From assembly GCA_016297945.1 (NCBI GenBank), contig JAEDFR010000026.1:1-25812 (forward strand): DNA of 25,812 nucleotides. Reading direction: 5' to 3'. This DNA is from Lachnospiraceae bacterium (GTDB lineage Bacteria > Bacillota > Clostridia > Lachnospirales > Lachnospiraceae). The notes under the pieces were generated by a model that did no database searches, was not told the origin of the DNA, and was given only the letters and a program-made list of their open reading frames with translations. Positions 23,994-25,812 of the stretch are shown in pieces; position 1 is the stretch's first letter, and each line of letters starts with the position of its first letter. Made by a program: the position numbers and the translations under genes.

Positions 23994-24455
23994 TTAATCC
24001 CCTCCGGACGGCGGATCCGTCTTAAAAAAATAGATATCAACATCCAGACTTTCTGCTTCTTCTGCACTCAAAACCGTAGCAGATGAAATCTTATACAACT
24101 TTGTTTTTGAAAAAGCAATCGGTGTCGATTCTTGTGGCATTCCTTCTGCCGGTACGAGATTTAATGTAACTCCTTCCGGCGAAAGAGAGCTTGTAATACT
24201 CTCCGAATAGACAACGCCCTGAAGTGACTCATGCGCCCGCTTTAAGTCCACGGAATTATAGTACATATTGGATGCCGTAACAATAATTCCGCTAAACATG
24301 CCAAGCAAAAGAGCCAGTATGACAAATCCCATCAAAACCTCAACCATGGTCATGCCCTGATTGTTGTTTTTAAAAAATGAACTGTCTGTTTGTTTTTTTT
24401 TCTGTATTTGATTGTGAAAAGGAATTAATCTCTGTTTCTCTTTCATCTTTTTCAT
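23994..24455 (-). CDS. Minor prepilin, PilV/GspI-like
   Basis: A 153-residue prepilin with an unusually long basic leader of 34 residues. Cleavage after G34 would give MTMVEVLMGFVILALLLGMF with glutamate at position 5. The mature domain is about 119 residues and ends abruptly with DPPSGGD. The N-terminus resembles PilV/GspI-type minor pilins. An internal ATG at 24446 could shorten the leader slightly. The region upstream (24456-24596) is purine-rich on the coding strand with no clear promoter. Confidence 0.82.
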   Translation of the reverse strand: MKKMKEKQRLIPFHNQIQKKKQTDSSFFKNNNQGMTMVEVLMGFVILALLLGMFSGIIVTASNMYYNSVDLKRAHESLQGVVYSESITSSLSPEGVTLNLVPAEGMPQESTPIAFSKTKLYKISSATVLSAEEAESLDVDIYFFKTDPPSGGD

Positions 24456-24596
24456 CTCTTACTGTTTCTTCATCTCTTATTTCTTTTTATCTCTTTGTGT
24501 TTTTTCTTTTACTGTATTTTCAACTTTGCAACGAACTTCTTATCCCACAATTCAAAATAGCTTTCAAGCATTCCTTGCATCATGCAACCGGTTACA

Positions 24597-25346
24597 TTAT
24601 TTGAAAGAAACAGCAGGGTATGATGTTTCCAATACATAATACTGGGGATCCCGGTCACTACCGTCCCCTCGCATACATGTAATCACTGCATCTATGGTAT
24701 AAGTTGCAACCGCATTCTCCGAATTTGTTCCTTCTCCGGTATTATTTTGATTTCCATTGTTTTGTTTGCTATTCGATTGATGGTTCTGCTGACTATTCTG
24801 TTGATTATTTTGTTGCTGATTACCAGAATCCACATCATTTCCTGACAAAGAAGGATCCTGATCATCTTCATCGTCGCCGCCATCTCCTTCTTCATCATCG
24901 GCCGCATTCAGGCTATACGTCAAAGCAACGGACAAATGATAGTCCGACATGGTAGATGCCTCGTCCAGATTTAAAACAATCTCTGATACTGCATCGGGAT
25001 TTTTCTCATCATCCGGTTCTTCCTCATCCATTCCGTCCATGCTGCTTTTCCAGTTTCCCTCACTAATCTGCTTTCCTAAATAAACCGACAATTCCGAAGA
25101 AGAATCCGATAACTCTTCCTGAAAGGATTCTGAAAAACTCTGTGCCATGAGCTTACACTGCAGTCTGGTCGTCTGTCTGGCAGTCTGGGCAAACAGGGAA
25201 TACGTCACCAAAAGGAGAGACAGACAAAAAACCAGAATGACTGCTCCGACAATCAATACCATAAGCATGGCAACGCCGGACTGATTGTTTCGTAGAATAT
25301 TTCGTTTTCTTTGAAAAAATCGACAACACATTTTCTTTTTCTTCAA
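24597..25346 (-). CDS. GspK/PilX-like minor pilin with Q/N-rich tail
   Basis: A 249-residue protein whose start looks like a prepilin: a basic 24-residue leader ending NNQSG, then VAMLMVLIVGAVILVFCLSL. Mature position 5 is methionine rather than glutamate, as seen in GspK-type tip pilins. The external part has two acidic runs (near EEPDDEKNPD and DDEEGDGGDDEDDQD) and a low-complexity tract of about 30 residues made mostly of Q and N, placed shortly before a conserved-looking C-terminal strand (TYTIDAVITCMRG). It is upstream of the other minor pilins. A tip or priming role is inferred from the missing glutamate and the gene order. Confidence 0.75.
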   Translation of the reverse strand: MKKKKMCCRFFQRKRNILRNNQSGVAMLMVLIVGAVILVFCLSLLLVTYSLFAQTARQTTRLQCKLMAQSFSESFQEELSDSSSELSVYLGKQISEGNWKSSMDGMDEEEPDDEKNPDAVSEIVLNLDEASTMSDYHLSVALTYSLNAADDEEGDGGDDEDDQDPSLSGNDVDSGNQQQNNQQNSQQNHQSNSKQNNGNQNNTGEGTNSENAVATYTIDAVITCMRGDGSDRDPQYYVLETSYPAVSFK

Positions 25347-25454
25347 CTGCCAGTCTCCTCCTTTCCGTGCTTAATTTTTGTTTCTTTTTAGTCTCGTTTT
25401 TATCTTTCTTTCACTACTTTGATTTACGACATTGATTTCCTTATTATTTATTAT

Positions 25455-25812
25455 TTACGGTTGTGGTAAAGTACGCACATAAGTGCCATCTGCACCAATC
25501 ACATAAGGTCTTTCCTCTTTTAAATACTGTGAAACGACAACCTTGGATGTAAAGTTAGCACCCGGCTGGGATGTTTCATTCACCTTTGTTTCATTTACCT
25601 GTGTTACATCCGGCATTACTAAGACAAAGTTTCCCATACCATGTTCATCCACCTGATAACGAATCTGCATCGGGATATAGCATGACTGATTCTGCTGACT
25701 GTCATACTGATAAAACATGCCAATGCTAATAAACTGTATCATCGGATATATCGGTGCAGGAATATCGTCATCCGGATTGATATCAAAGTTTTCGCCAAGC
25801 ACACCAACCCAG
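25455..25812 (-). CDS. 3' part of an unknown gene at the window edge
   Basis: The frame is open to the right edge with no start needed inside the window (the last visible residues upstream read WVGVLGENFD), so this is the C-terminal 118 residues or so of a longer protein. It contains FYQYDSQQNQ, a run with repeated VNET, and ends YVIGADGTYVRTLPQP. I recognise no domain. It precedes the GspK/PilX-like gene by 108 bases and is probably part of the pilus cluster, for example an external or fibre-linked protein. Confidence 0.6.
   Translation of the reverse strand, partial: WVGVLGENFDINPDDDIPAPIYPMIQFISIGMFYQYDSQQNQSCYIPMQIRYQVDEHGMGNFVLVMPDVTQVNETKVNETSQPGANFTSKVVVSQYLKEERPYVIGADGTYVRTLPQP

Overview
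The window looks like a chromosomal segment from a low-to-mid GC Gram-positive anaerobe of class Clostridia, most likely family Lachnospiraceae. The reasons are AT-rich intergenic DNA, strong GGAGG-type ribosome binding sites, a lipoprotein PstS, an 11-bp-phased TTTACA Pho box, and protein sequences typical of that family. The genus cannot be fixed from the sequence alone. Every convincing gene is on the minus strand, so transcription runs from high to low coordinates. No tRNA, rRNA, transposase, prophage or CRISPR array is visible.

Right part (25812 to about 15893): a type IV pilus gene cluster. In transcription order it holds the 3' end of an unknown gene, a GspK/PilX-like minor pilin with a Q/N-rich tail, two more prepilins, a prepilin peptidase (pilD), a one-TM protein of unknown role, pilC, a fused pilM-pilN, a pilO-like gene, pilB with an MshEN domain, and the major pilin pilA with its own promoter, strong RBS and terminator. 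Together they encode pilin maturation, the inner-membrane alignment complex, the platform, the extension motor and the fibre. No pilT retraction ATPase is in the window.

Middle (15872 to 9399): ion homeostasis. A 48-aa membrane protein with its own terminator is followed by a KdpD-like kinase that lacks the usual cytosolic N-terminal domains, and a KdpE-like regulator. Next comes a manganese-type yybP-ykoY riboswitch with an intrinsic terminator in front of a CaCA cation exchanger, then a CPA1 (NhaP2-type) antiporter with C-terminal RCK_C domains, and an M20 amidohydrolase. Direct repeats TTAAC-N6-TTAAC lie in front of both the 48-aa gene and the riboswitch-controlled exchanger.

Left part (9398 to 130): a full phosphate-starvation regulon. 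pstS-pstC-pstA-pstB sit behind a Pho-box promoter. phoU and a translationally coupled HD-domain gene follow from a separate promoter. A second Pho-box promoter of the same design drives a Na/Pi cotransporter-PhoU-domain protein together with the phoB-phoR two-component system, giving a likely autoregulatory loop. The HD-domain gene carries an in-frame TAA at codon 15. Two related palindromic (MITE-like) elements sit directly after the stop codons of the HD gene and the M20 gene.
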